64,000 nt of DNA, from NCBI RefSeq assembly GCF_030915485.1, contig NZ_CP133266.1, forward strand, positions 2,046,001 to 2,110,000, given 5' to 3'. The translations under genes and the position numbers were made by a program. How positions within the stretch are numbered: the first letter of the stretch is position 1; every line of letters begins with the position of its first letter. Below the pieces are notes generated by a model that searched no databases, had not been told where the DNA came from, and saw nothing but the letters and a program-made list of their open reading frames with translations. Below are positions 1-8,358 of this stretch, in pieces. The stretch comes from Neobacillus sp. PS3-40 (lineage in GTDB: Bacteria > Bacillota > Bacilli > Bacillales > Cytobacillaceae).

Positions 1-173
1 CTAATTACCTTTTTCCTGCCAATTAATTTTTACCATAAACCCAGTAACAATAGAGTTATACACTATGTGTGTAGAAATTCAACAAATAACATCGTGCGGA
101 TTTTACACATTTAAACTTTCCACTTCTTTTTCCCGTTAAGTTAAAGTCAATCATTTAAACGGCGGTGGAAAAG

Positions 174-584
174 ATGTCTTTATCCGAAAAATTAAAGCAA
201 CTGCGTGATAGCAGAAACTGGTCACAGCAGTATTTGGCAGACAAGATGAAGCTTGACCGATCTACGATTAGTCGTTATGAAACTGGAAAAAGCATTCCTC
301 CTTATGAGATCGTTATCCAGTTTGCGGAAGCTTATCAGGTAGAAAAGGATTATTTAGTCGTTGAATTAAACAACTTACTTTCGATTAAAGAGAAAGCTGC
401 ATATATATTAAAGGAAAACCCTTTGGATAAGGATTTAGAGGCTATCCTTCAGTTAGTCCAACAGGAGCCCGATTTAAAAAGCATACTCATGGATATCAAT
501 ATAATGGAATCGAACCGGAGAGCTTATTTTTTGGAGAAAACGAAGGCAGAAATGAAGGTACTGAAAAAGTATAAATGGCTATAA
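174..584 (+). CDS. XRE-family helix-turn-helix transcriptional regulator
   Basis: A protein of about 136 residues. It opens with a Cro/CI-type helix-turn-helix (roughly residues 4-58, including QYLADKMKLDRSTISRYETG) followed by an acidic/basic helical tail with no recognised ligand domain. It probably binds DNA as a dimer; the target is unknown. A GTG at 165 is in frame, but the ATG at 174 is preferred because a GGCGGTGG ribosome-binding stretch (161-168) sits at proper spacing before it. It is a single plus-strand gene beside minus-strand ssb, with its own hairpin terminator about 150 bp downstream. The HTH assignment is firm; the biological role is not known. Confidence 0.85.
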   Translation: MSLSEKLKQLRDSRNWSQQYLADKMKLDRSTISRYETGKSIPPYEIVIQFAEAYQVEKDYLVVELNNLLSIKEKAAYILKENPLDKDLEAILQLVQQEPDLKSILMDINIMESNRRAYFLEKTKAEMKVLKKYKWL

Positions 585-724
585 AGAAAACTTGGCTAGC
601 GCCAAGCCTTAGCGCCGGCGATTGCCTAGTTGCCCTTATGCGATTTAAGTGTTGATTAATAATAAAACGCTCAGAACATCCTTTAATGCAATAGCTAAGT
701 TAAACTTTCTTATTAGCTAAGAAT
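583..724 (+). repeat. Dispersed two-hairpin repeat, copy A (long subtype)
   Basis: It starts inside the stop codon of the XRE gene. The first hairpin here is CTTGGC-TAGC-GCCAAG, where the other copies have CTCGCC-GATT-GGCGAG, so both arms changed together. The shared core TTGCCCTTATGCG follows. The 3' half (CGATTTAAGTGTTGATTA ... CTTTCTTATTAGCTAA) matches copy F at 44618 rather than the short-subtype copies. Confidence 0.75.
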
Positions 725-729
725 ACGAA

Positions 730-763
730 GAAGCTGCTGAATAATTTTCAGCAGCTTCTTTTT
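730..763 (+). terminator. Rho-independent terminator after the XRE gene
   Basis: A 12-bp perfect stem (GAAGCTGCTGAA / TTCAGCAGCTTC) with a 5-nt loop is followed by a run of T. Confidence 0.85.
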
Positions 764-926
764 AAAAAAAGGGGGTTTTATAAAAGTATTCCCATAGGGG
801 TAGTTTTTATACAATGGATGATGAATTTATAAGAATTTTTTGTTTTTAACAAGATTTCCGTTTTTACGGACGCAACCACTCTCTTTCTATTAAACCAGGA
901 AACCTATTATGATTCACCACGCTTTT

Positions 927-1038
927 TATACGAAATTACTTGGTTTTTATTCACTTTACTCTTCTCTTTATACAAATTCTCACAACTTTATTCAAACAAA
1001 GTCACCCTCTATACGAAGCCAATTGATTTTTATTCGAA
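927..1038. repeat. Array of six ~21-bp units with core TATWC(G/A)AA
   Basis: The core words TATACGAA, TATTCACT, TATACAAA, TATTCAAA, TATACGAA and TATTCGAA begin at 927, 948, 969, 989, 1010 and 1031, giving spacings of 21, 21, 20, 21 and 21 bp. Sequence between the cores is not conserved. The array fills most of the gap between the XRE gene and the ssb operon terminator; otherwise the 585-1142 gap holds only repeat copy A and two terminators. Confidence 0.7.
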
Positions 1039-1041
1039 CCC

Positions 1042-1069
1042 AAAAAAACTCCAGCGTAAACTACGCTGG
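1042..1069 (-). terminator. Terminator of the ssb operon
   Basis: On the minus strand, CCAGCGTA pairs with TACGCTGG around a 3-nt loop and is followed by a T-rich tract, just downstream of the small gene that follows ssb. Confidence 0.85.
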
Positions 1070-1142
1070 ATAAGGGGGAGGTATTTTGCGGAGAAGCGAT
1101 TGATTCTGTCTTAGTGGGGGAACACTTTGATGGGAATGTAAC

Positions 1143-1367
1143 TTACGAATGAAGCGATTTGCGGGCAGATGCTTTAGATGTAGGGTGTATGATCAGGTTT
1201 CTGGGGCTATTTTCCTTGTTGAGAAGTTGTTGTTCTCTCAGCTGCCATTCAAGCTGGACAATTCGCTTTTGCAGGTGATCAATTTTTTGATTTGCTTTTC
1301 CTACCATTTTGATTAAACTTTCAAGTAACAATTCTAGGCTATTTGCTACATCACTATTAAAGGCCAA
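1143..1367 (-). CDS. Small coiled-coil protein translationally coupled to ssb
   Basis: A predicted protein of 74 residues. Residues ~10-50 form an amphipathic, probably coiled-coil helix (LLLESLIKMVGKANQKIDHL and on), followed by a basic tail. The start is a TTG at 1365-1367, inside the 3' end of ssb, with a GGAGGA ribosome-binding site ten bases upstream, so it overlaps ssb by 11 bases. The shared operon terminator directly after its stop supports a real gene. I do not recognise the family. The overlap suggests coupled translation and possibly a function with SSB, which is inference. Confidence 0.55.
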   Translation of the reverse strand: MAFNSDVANSLELLLESLIKMVGKANQKIDHLQKRIVQLEWQLREQQLLNKENSPRNLIIHPTSKASARKSLHS

Positions 1368-1722
1368 TTGGCATTTCCTCCTTTACAGGTTGTTCTGCTT
1401 TAGGCTTGCTACTGAGGAAACGAATCGACTCGGCGACCACTTCTGTTACATATACTCTAAGTCCCTCCTTGTTATCGTAATGGCGGGTTTGAATTTTCCC
1501 CGTAATTCCGACTACATATCCCTTTTTGCAATATTGGTTCGTATTTTCGGCTGCTTTTCGCCATAGTGTGCATTGGACAAAGTCTGTATCAACTTCGCCA
1601 TTTTGATTTCGGTAATGCCGACTTACTGCTAGTATCACATGCATCACCGGCGTTCCATCTGATGTTATTTTCAATTCGGGATCCTTGGTCAATCTTCCAA
1701 CTAAAGTAACTTGATTTATCAT
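1357..1722 (-). CDS. ssb: Single-stranded DNA-binding protein, short SsbB/YwpH type
   Basis: An OB-fold ssDNA-binding protein of 121 residues. The N-terminal signature INQVTLVGRLTKDPEL is typical of Bacillus SSBs, and the fold runs to about residue 105. The protein is much shorter than replicative SsbA (~170 residues). Its tail ends in PIGL rather than the acidic DDDIPF tip that recruits partner proteins. Together with the position next to ywpF, this matches B. subtilis SsbB (YwpH), which works in natural transformation. Two ATGs are adjacent; the second (1722) is better spaced from AAAGGAG. It forms a small operon with the overlapping downstream gene. Confidence 0.9.
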   Translation of the reverse strand: MINQVTLVGRLTKDPELKITSDGTPVMHVILAVSRHYRNQNGEVDTDFVQCTLWRKAAENTNQYCKKGYVVGITGKIQTRHYDNKEGLRVYVTEVVAESIRFLSSKPKAEQPVKEEMPIGL

Positions 1723-2015
1723 CATAATCTCCTTTCTGTTTGATGGTTATATCCTACTACTTGCTCGCCCTCATGTAAAAAAGACATAATAAAATTTTAG
1801 ATGCAAATTGATTCTCAAAATTCTTTTTTACCTAGGCGAAAATTCAATTTTGGAGCCTAATTTATGTACAAAATTCAATTTTCACAATTTCGACAAATAT
1901 TTTTCGACAATGGGTTTAAATAAGATTGTGTTATAATCTTACTTAACAAACTCCGGATAGTGCTTGTCTATAGAAATGGCTCCCTTAGTAAATGAAAGAA
2001 ATGAGGAGGATCACG

Positions 2016-2435
2016 ATGAAAACCTTTAAGTTAGTCTCATTAGAAGTTGTGGAAGATGATAGGATTATTGAGGTTCCATTAACCAATGGATTGATTATTA
2101 ATAAGGAAGATGAGAAATCTACCTGGCTGCTTGAAGCATATTCAGAGCAATCCCTCTACGACTATTTCAAAAAAATTACTGACGAGAATAGAGAAATTAT
2201 TGTTCAGGCCATCATCACGAAAAGGGAAAATGACCCAGCCTTTTTTCAAACAAAAATTACCTCATTAAAAAAATTCGAGCATCATATAAGTGTTTTATTT
2301 GAAGGTCGCTTGCGTCGTACCAAGGTGAACTATTCCGAATTATTACTGGAATCCCTTCTTCAAAATGGACTTTCTGGAGACGAACTTCTCCGTGAATTTA
2401 AAGAAAAAATAAAAAGGAAGCCTCGGTTAACATAA
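2016..2435 (+). CDS. ywpF: YwpF-like conserved protein
   Basis: A protein of 139 residues matching the YwpF family, a Bacillus protein of unknown function found beside ssbB. It begins MKTFKLVSLEVVEDD and shows alternating beta/alpha character with no signal peptide or membrane segment. The start at 2016 is chosen over an upstream in-frame ATG at 1992 because GAGGAGG lies at the right spacing before it. It is divergent from ssb and has its own terminator. Function cannot be assigned from sequence. Confidence 0.8.
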   Translation: MKTFKLVSLEVVEDDRIIEVPLTNGLIINKEDEKSTWLLEAYSEQSLYDYFKKITDENREIIVQAIITKRENDPAFFQTKITSLKKFEHHISVLFEGRLRRTKVNYSELLLESLLQNGLSGDELLREFKEKIKRKPRLT

Positions 2436-2446
2436 ATACACTTTCG

Positions 2447-2475
2447 CCAGCCTGCAGTAGGGCTGGTCTTTTTTA
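2447..2475 (+). terminator. Terminator after ywpF
   Basis: CCAGCC pairs with GGCTGG across an 8-nt loop, followed by TCTTTTTT. Confidence 0.85.
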
Positions 2476-2667
2476 TAAATTAACCCTTTCCATGTAAAAA
2501 ATGGCGATGGTACTCCCGCTCCAGCCTATTTTTAGTAGGAGCAGGCATGTATTTCTTTATTTACTCACATTCTTTTGAAAAAATTGATTATTCTCCAAAT
2601 TATTACACAAATATCGACAATTTCAGTGTAAAATGGAAAGAGACATTCAAGGAAATGGGGAAGCAGG

Positions 2668-4359
2668 ATGAAATTCACAATTCGTAAAAAACTGATTGGC
2701 GGATTTTTAGCTGTACTTTTGCTGCTTGCAGGCATAGTCGGAATTGCCAATTTTGAAATTAGCCAGATGGATCAATTGTACAGCCAAATTTTAGACCAGG
2801 ATGCCCACGAAGTGGACATGATCCAAAACTATAAAGCTGAATTATTCAAGCAATCGAATTCAGTGAGTGCATACCTTTTAACAAAAGATTCTACAGCAGT
2901 TACAAACTATCAAATTGCTTTTTCAAAATTCACAAAGGCGTACAACGAAATTGAAAGCGCTGAAAAAGATAGCAAAGGTATGGAATTATTAACTAAAATG
3001 AGATTAAGCCAAAATCAATTTTTACAAGTTGTTAATAAAGAAATTGAGCTTAAAAGGCAAAATATGCAAGATGAATACATAACACTAGCAACCACTACAG
3101 CTAAGGATGCTGGGGATCGGTTTCAAACGGCCGTGGATGATGTAGTAAAGTACAAATCACAACAAATGCAAGATGACCGCGATTTAGCCAATAAACAAAT
3201 GAATGGGGTCAAATTGATCATTCTAATTATCAGTGCCCTTGCAATTGTTATTAGCATCGTTATTGTTACGTTAATCAATTTCTCGATTTCGAGACCTGTC
3301 GTGGCTGTTTCCAATTCGCTTAAGCAGTTAGCTAGTGGAAATTTAACAGTCCCAGATTTGAGGGTGAAAAATCGGGATGAAATCGGCGTCCTTGCGAGCT
3401 CTTTGAATGGGCTATCCCATCATTTAAAAGAATTGATCGGAATGGTTTATGATTCTTCTGTTCGTGTTGCATCATCTAGCGAGCAGTTACTGGCAAGCAA
3501 TGAACAAAACTCACGAGCTGCGGAACAAATAGCACAAAGTGTCCAACAAACAGCTGCTGGATCTGAAAAGCAGATGGTTCACTTTGAGGAAGTATCCAGC
3601 TCTGTCCAAGAAATGGCCACAGGAATCCTTCAAATTTCACATTCTAGTGAAAGCATGAAAGAATCAACTGACAAGGCAACACACTTAGCTAAAAATGGTT
3701 CTCTATCAGTACAAGCCGTTGTATCACATATGCATGATATCAATATTTCATTTGAAGAAACATCGAAAATTGTCTCCATGCTAGGTAGTCGTTCGAAAGA
3801 AATTGACGGAATTGCATCACTTATTACCGATATTGCAGAACAAACTAATTTACTTGCCCTAAATGCTGCAATTGAAGCAGCACGGGCTGGCGAGCATGGA
3901 AAAGGGTTTGCTGTTGTTGCAGATGAAGTACGAAAACTAGCTGTTCAATCGAAAAATTCAGCTGATAAAATTGCAAATATGATTCGCTTTGTACAAGAAG
4001 AAACAAATCAAGCCATCCATGCTGTTGAAAACGGTAATCATATAGTAGATAAGGGGCTTTCTGCCACAAAAGAAGCCAATCAAGCCTTTTCAAATATATC
4101 CTCCTCGATTGAGGAAGTTTCTTCAAAAGTGGAAGATGTATCAGCTGCAGTTGAGGAATTAACAGCCCAAAGCACGACAATCGTTCAAACCATTGAATTT
4201 GTAAAAGAAATCGCCGAACAAGGAATGCTTACAACCCAAGAAAGCTCTGCTTCAACCCAAGAACAAGTCGCAACAATGGAAGAGGTAACTGCATCTGCCC
4301 ACGGACTCACCAAACTTGCCGACGAACTTCAAACGGCAGTTTCGCAGTTTAAATTGTAA
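2668..4359 (+). CDS. Methyl-accepting chemotaxis protein, transmembrane
   Basis: A chemoreceptor of 563 residues. TM1 is at residues ~9-29, an extracellular four-helix-bundle-type sensor at 30-178, TM2 at 181-206, HAMP at 207-258 and the cytoplasmic signalling domain at ~260-563. The highly conserved kinase-control tip ([20 protein letters not shown]) lies at about 390-410. It would relay ligand binding to CheA/CheW and so to the flagellar motor. An ATG preceded by GGGGAAGCAGG begins the gene. It is monocistronic with a strong terminator ~190 bp downstream. The ligand is not predictable. Confidence 0.93.
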   Translation: MKFTIRKKLIGGFLAVLLLLAGIVGIANFEISQMDQLYSQILDQDAHEVDMIQNYKAELFKQSNSVSAYLLTKDSTAVTNYQIAFSKFTKAYNEIESAEKDSKGMELLTKMRLSQNQFLQVVNKEIELKRQNMQDEYITLATTTAKDAGDRFQTAVDDVVKYKSQQMQDDRDLANKQMNGVKLIILIISALAIVISIVIVTLINFSISRPVVAVSNSLKQLASGNLTVPDLRVKNRDEIGVLASSLNGLSHHLKELIGMVYDSSVRVASSSEQLLASNEQNSRAAEQIAQSVQQTAAGSEKQMVHFEEVSSSVQEMATGILQISHSSESMKESTDKATHLAKNGSLSVQAVVSHMHDINISFEETSKIVSMLGSRSKEIDGIASLITDIAEQTNLLALNAAIEAARAGEHGKGFAVVADEVRKLAVQSKNSADKIANMIRFVQEETNQAIHAVENGNHIVDKGLSATKEANQAFSNISSSIEEVSSKVEDVSAAVEELTAQSTTIVQTIEFVKEIAEQGMLTTQESSASTQEQVATMEEVTASAHGLTKLADELQTAVSQFKL

Positions 4360-4550
4360 TTGTAGGTTGCACTGAGCGTAAGCGTCTTTGAGGAGCTAGG
4401 TACTAAAGTCGGTTCTGATTTCATTTAGTTCTTCGAGGGAAAAACAGCTCTCGTTCTTCAGGGGGCCAAGCTGCTAGTGCTAACCAGATAAATTCCGAAA
4501 TCTGCAAAAAAAGACCAAGCCAATTACAAATAAATAAATTTAACAGAAAG

Positions 4551-4577
4551 CATCGCAATCCGCGATGTTTTTTTTTG
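4551..4577 (+). terminator. Terminator downstream of the chemoreceptor gene
   Basis: CATCGC-AATCC-GCGATG followed by nine T residues. Confidence 0.85.
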
Positions 4578-4740
4578 AATTTATATCCTGTTCCTTATTA
4601 AATTTAAGTACGAAGTTCAATCGAGAGAGAAACTTTTATATTTAAATGACTATTTTTAGCTGATTGAGGGTGGCTAAAGCTTTAAAATCAAGGGCCTATT
4701 TATGTGCAAAGTTTCCTTTATATCCGTTTTGAGAAGGTTT

Positions 4741-4824
4741 ACTTTTGAAAAAACGGGGTTTATTTGCGAAAAGAGTTATTCCATTTGCGAAAAAGAGTAT
4801 TCCATTTGCGAAACAACTATTCAT
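4741..4824. repeat. 21-bp array with core ATTTGCGAAA
   Basis: ATTTGCGAA begins at 4762, 4783 and 4804, exactly 21 bp apart, with a weaker unit (ACTTTTGAA) one period earlier at 4741. It lies in the 4360-5024 gap between the chemoreceptor and fabZ. Apart from two terminators I see nothing else in that gap. Confidence 0.65.
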
Positions 4825-4901
4825 CGACCTTCATATTTTGTAGCTGACCAAACTTGACCGTTAGGCGTGGATATCGGTGGTAACAGTAAACCCCTTTTTT
4901 A

Positions 4902-4949
4902 TAAAAAAAAATGACCAGCAAATCAACTTACGATTTGATAGTCATTTTC
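4902..4949 (-). terminator. Terminator of fabZ
   Basis: On the minus strand, AATGAC...GTCATT encloses CAAATC...GATTTG, followed by a long T tract. It is about 75 bp past the fabZ stop. Confidence 0.8.
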
Positions 4950-5024
4950 ATTATATTTTTAATGTTTTTGATAGGCTTTAAGACTGACTGATCTTTTTTG
5001 TAGATATATCAGTACATTTTCTCG

Positions 5025-5462
5025 TTATTCTTCTTTTTTATCTCCTAATGCAAATGTAATTTCAGCTTCACATACAATTGCACCGTCTACAGTGGCAACA
5101 GCTTTTCCCTTGCCAATCGGACCGCGTACCCGGACCATTTCGACTTCAAGACGTAGCTGGTCACCAGGTCTTACTTGCTTTTTAAATCGGCAATTTTCAA
5201 TGCCTGCAAAAAATGCTAAGCGCCCGCGATTCTCTTCCTTTTTTAATACAGCGACAGCACCGACCTGTGCAAGTGCTTCAACAATCAACACTCCAGGCAT
5301 AACCGGATAATCAGGAAAATGGCCATTAAAAAATTCCTCATTAGCCGAAACATTTTTAATACCAACAGCTCTCTTGCCCTCTTCAACTTCTAAAATTCGA
5401 TCCACCAGCAAAAATGGATAACGATGTGGAATAATTTCTTTTATTTGCGCAATATCAAGCAT
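5025..5462 (-). CDS. fabZ: 3-hydroxyacyl-ACP dehydratase FabZ
   Basis: A protein of 145 residues, the usual FabZ length, with a single hot-dog fold. It dehydrates beta-hydroxyacyl-ACP to trans-2-enoyl-ACP in type II fatty acid elongation in the cytoplasm. The conserved stretch [20 protein letters not shown] contains the catalytic His (about 48) and Glu (about 62). It corresponds to B. subtilis ywpB and keeps the same neighbours (flhO/flhP, ywpF, ssb). The start is supported by AGGAGGAGG. It is monocistronic with a terminator; a 22-bp palindrome about 170 bp upstream may be an operator. Confidence 0.95.
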   Translation of the reverse strand: MLDIAQIKEIIPHRYPFLLVDRILEVEEGKRAVGIKNVSANEEFFNGHFPDYPVMPGVLIVEALAQVGAVAVLKKEENRGRLAFFAGIENCRFKKQVRPGDQLRLEVEMVRVRGPIGKGKAVATVDGAIVCEAEITFALGDKKEE

Positions 5463-5629
5463 TTTAGTACCTCCTCCTAATAATAGGTGTTTATTTTTTT
5501 ATTTTAACATTTAAGTTCCGTAAATCATAATTCAGTTTCTTTTTTCCAGGATATTTTTTTTGATTGGAATCGACAAATTTTTTAGTTTTTTTTCGAGTGG
5601 AAACTTTCTAGATAAAGATTTGTGGGGAA

Positions 5630-5651
5630 TTTGATCAAACGTTTGATCAAA
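5630..5651. promoter_or_regulatory. Perfect 22-bp palindrome upstream of fabZ
   Basis: Two copies of the self-complementary 10-mer TTTGATCAAA are separated by CG, making a perfect 22-bp dyad. It lies in the 5463-5791 gap between fabZ and the epuA-like gene. It looks like an operator for a dimeric regulator; the regulator is unknown. Confidence 0.45.
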
Positions 5652-5709
5652 ACTAAAACTTATCGAAGTTTGTCATTTTTTCAAGGATATTTGGGATATG
5701 TCATAATGC

Positions 5710-5745
5710 AAAAAAACAGTGTGATTTTTAGAATCCACTGTTTTA
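5710..5745 (-). terminator. Terminator downstream of the epuA-like gene
   Basis: AAACAGTG and CACTGTTTT pair around an ~14-nt loop, followed by T residues on the minus strand. Confidence 0.7.
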
Positions 5746-5791
5746 TAGATATGTTTTGTAAATGTTCTTAATCGTTTCATACGATCAATGG

Positions 5792-6289
5792 TTATTTTTT
5801 ATCAATTAGATCGCGGATATGCGTCCAAGTTGATTCTTTAAAAACGTCTGTGGCTTTCCCGCCGCCAATTACTCCATAACCAACAAGGGCACCAGCTGTG
5901 ACACAGATTATGATCATGCAGATTAAAATAACAAGACGAAGCCAAATGGGGATCAGGCGGATTCTAACCCGTTTTGGGCGTACTTTTGCCTTCGTTGAAT
6001 CCAAGTTCGAATCCAACTTTGGCTGATTTACATCCATTTTCGGGTCCACTTTTGAAATCTTCGAATCTGTTTTTGAGGAATTTTCCGAATTCAATTTTGA
6101 ACTTAACTTGGAATCTGATCTAGAATCCATTTTTGATTTCAATTTTGAATCCAATTTTGCTTGTTTTAATTCCATTTTAGCCTGTTTTGCCCTTTGCTTT
6201 TCATCTGATTTTGCCTGCTCTGCCATTCTCATCTCTTCAAGCTTTAGCTGCTTATATTCTTCCCTTGTTTTTGGCCGATTTGCCGACAT
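5792..6289 (-). CDS. EpuA-family (RNA polymerase subunit beta-named) membrane protein with Lys/Ser-rich linker
   Basis: A protein of about 165 residues in two parts. Residues ~1-105 are very charged and low-complexity, with a degenerate repeat of SK, DSK and KLDS words. The C-terminal ~55 residues match the small EpuA family (RIRLIPIWLRLVILICMI: one membrane helix, then GALVGYGVIGGG and a DVFK...TWTHI tail). Databases often label this family DNA-directed RNA polymerase subunit beta by association; no catalytic role is evident. The ATG at 6287-6289 follows AAAGGGG, which overlaps the flhP stop, so translation is probably coupled to the flhO-flhP operon. A TTG six bases upstream is a less likely start. 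Confidence 0.75.
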   Translation of the reverse strand: MSANRPKTREEYKQLKLEEMRMAEQAKSDEKQRAKQAKMELKQAKLDSKLKSKMDSRSDSKLSSKLNSENSSKTDSKISKVDPKMDVNQPKLDSNLDSTKAKVRPKRVRIRLIPIWLRLVILICMIIICVTAGALVGYGVIGGGKATDVFKESTWTHIRDLIDKK

Positions 6290-6304
6290 TTTCAAGTACC
6301 CCTT

Positions 6305-7141
6305 TTAGCGAATTCCGTTAATTAGACCCATCATTTGGTCAGACATCGTGACTGATCTTGCTTGAAATTGATAAGCACGCTGTACGCTAACTAAATCAGT
6401 CATTTCCTTCGCCATATCTACGTTTGAATTCTCAAGCATTCCTTGCCCAATTGAAATTTTCTCTCTTTGCTGCCCAGTCAAGTTAGTAAATATGTTGTTA
6501 GTGCTTCCAGCCGGCACACTATCTGGGAGACCGATTAAATTGCCGCCCTTTTGTTCAAAAAACTGTGGTTTATTGACTTGGATTACACCAAGATTGTAAG
6601 AGTTCTTGGTTCCATTCGTCATGGTCACATCCAACGAGCCATTTGGATTCACAGTGTATTTACTTGCATCGCCTGTTATTGTGATCGGGTGATTGCCTTC
6701 ATCCAATACTGGATTTCCATCACTTGTGACAAGCATAACCTCATTCTTGGCAACCGGCGTTAAGTAAAAAGCGCCATCTCGTGTATATTGGATCGAGCTA
6801 GAATTGTCCTTTTGTACTAAGACCTTATAATACTGACCTTCCGTTTGAAAAGCTGTATCAAGCTCACGTCCCGTTGATTTTAGACTTCCTTGTTTCATAT
6901 CCGTTAGTATTTGTCCTAATTTAGCCCCTGAGCCTTGACGGATCCCATTTGGTGTTAACCGGTTTTGCTCAGCGCTAGCATTCGGCTGATTGTTCAACTG
7001 GCTGAAAAGCAAATCAGTGAACCTAGCTTGTTTACTTTTAAAACCATTCGTATCCACGTTTGCGAGATTATTACTTATTATGTCCATTTGCTTTTGCAAT
7101 TGACTCAACGTATTTGTAGCAGTAATCATTGTGCTATTCAT
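6305..7141 (-). CDS. flhP: Flagellar hook-basal body rod-like protein FlhP
   Basis: A protein of 278 residues of the FlgF/FlgG rod family. The N-terminal flagellar basal-body motif (ISNNLANVDTNGFKSKQ) and the C-terminal DUF1078-like coiled region ending with NVDMAKEMTDLVSVQRAYQ are both present. It would form part of the axial rod or proximal hook of the flagellum. Order after mbl and flhO matches B. subtilis flhO-flhP. The start follows AAGGAGGG. The downstream epuA-like gene begins 15 bp after the stop, so the two are probably one transcript. Confidence 0.92.
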   Translation of the reverse strand: MNSTMITATNTLSQLQKQMDIISNNLANVDTNGFKSKQARFTDLLFSQLNNQPNASAEQNRLTPNGIRQGSGAKLGQILTDMKQGSLKSTGRELDTAFQTEGQYYKVLVQKDNSSSIQYTRDGAFYLTPVAKNEVMLVTSDGNPVLDEGNHPITITGDASKYTVNPNGSLDVTMTNGTKNSYNLGVIQVNKPQFFEQKGGNLIGLPDSVPAGSTNNIFTNLTGQQREKISIGQGMLENSNVDMAKEMTDLVSVQRAYQFQARSVTMSDQMMGLINGIR

Positions 7142-7201
7142 GTGTATCCCTCCTTTTTAAAAGGTAGTTATTCATGCTAGGTTGTGGCAAGGTTTAAAAA
7201 A

Positions 7202-7996
7202 TTAGCCGATTTTGCCAACTTCATTTGCTGCTTTTTGCATGCTTTGGTCGTAAGCCTGTAATACTTTTTGGTTTGCCTCGAAAGTGCGGTATGCCGTTAG
7301 CATGTCTGTCATAGCTTTGGTCACATCTACGTTAGATTGCTCCAGCACGCCCTGCTGCAGCTTGAATTGAACGCCAGGCTGGTTTGATGCATTGGTAAGG
7401 GCTGCGCCGTTCTCCGTTCTGTATAGGCCACTGCCTTCTTTTATAAGCCGCTGTGGATTATTGGAAAATGCAATCCCTAGTTGGGCCTTTTCCCCGTTCA
7501 TTCCTGTTATCGTTCCATTTTCACCTAGAGTAAACTGATCGCTCGAAAGTTGAATCTTTTGGCCTTTGTCATCTAATAAGTAGAGCCCTTCGTTTGTTGT
7601 CAAAAATCCCTCTGGATCCAGCGTGAAATTGCCATTCCTTGTGTAACGAGGCTGACCAGACGAGCCTTGAACTGTGAAAAAAACAGAACCCTTTGCTGGC
7701 ATATTCACATCAATCAGAGCCATGTCTGTTTTATTACCCGTATCCTGCATGTCCCCTTGGATAAACTTCGGAATGGCTTCCTGTAGATAAACACCAGTGC
7801 TAAGCGATCCGATGGGCTGGCTGGTGGGCGACTTTGTATTCATTCGTTGCATCAACAATTCCGGGAAGTCACGCAATGATGATTGGTCTTCTTTAAACCC
7901 CGGAGTATTCGCATTTGCTATATTATTTGTTAGCATTTCCGTCCTACGCTGCTGTGCCATCATTCCGGTTGCAGCTGTATAAAAACCTCTTAACAT
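7202..7996 (-). CDS. flhO: Flagellar hook-basal body rod-like protein FlhO
   Basis: A protein of 264 residues, a paralogue of the next gene and of FlgG. It starts MLRGFYTAATGMMAQQRRTE with the rod motif TNNIANANTPGFK near residue 25, and ends with the conserved NVDVTKAMTDMLTAYRTFEA helix. It assembles in the flagellar rod after export through the flagellar type III system. It is first gene of flhO-flhP-epuA, starting after GAGGTG. Its position next to mbl is the same as in B. subtilis. The 7997-8358 gap upstream holds only the mbl terminator and AT-rich sequence where the promoter must lie. Confidence 0.92.
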   Translation of the reverse strand: MLRGFYTAATGMMAQQRRTEMLTNNIANANTPGFKEDQSSLRDFPELLMQRMNTKSPTSQPIGSLSTGVYLQEAIPKFIQGDMQDTGNKTDMALIDVNMPAKGSVFFTVQGSSGQPRYTRNGNFTLDPEGFLTTNEGLYLLDDKGQKIQLSSDQFTLGENGTITGMNGEKAQLGIAFSNNPQRLIKEGSGLYRTENGAALTNASNQPGVQFKLQQGVLEQSNVDVTKAMTDMLTAYRTFEANQKVLQAYDQSMQKAANEVGKIG

Positions 7997-8301
7997 GTTT
8001 TACACCTCTATTATGGATGTCAATATTCCATCTACATATAATCTATTATAAAAAATTTTTGCAAAATACACATTAACTTTTTGCAGAAAATAGTGATTTA
8101 TTGTAAAAATAGGTCAAAATACCACGAATGATGAGTGAATGTGTCCACATAATTCACTTTTTTGGGGTGTTGAGGGTGGAGGCTAGCTAAAATTAGAGTT
8201 TTTTGGACTTGGAGATTTTTTTACAGAGTTAGGATGGGGGTTTCATGGGGTATGCATTATTTTTGGAGTTATGGCGTTTATTCAGCCCCTTTTCCATAAA
8301 A

Positions 8302-8347
8302 AAAAGTCTAATAAACAAAGCATGTCCGCCTTGTTTATTAGACTTTT
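8302..8347 (-). terminator. Terminator of mbl
   Basis: A 17-bp perfect inverted repeat (AAAAGTCTAATAAACAA and its complement) with a 12-nt loop, followed on the minus strand by a T tract. It is only 11 bp after the mbl stop. Confidence 0.92.
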
Positions 8348-8358
8348 CCGATCATTCA

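Noticed and set aside
1926-1970. Sigma-A promoter for ywpF using TATAAT at about 1932
   Set aside because: The -10 is good but the only -35-like word (TCGACA) is about 22 bp away, too far.
2590-2640. Sigma-D promoter upstream of the chemoreceptor
   Set aside because: No credible TAAA-N15-GCCGATAT arrangement found.
3845-4180. Leu/Gln-rich frame opposite the chemoreceptor signalling domain
   Set aside because: Antisense shadow of a conserved MCP domain.
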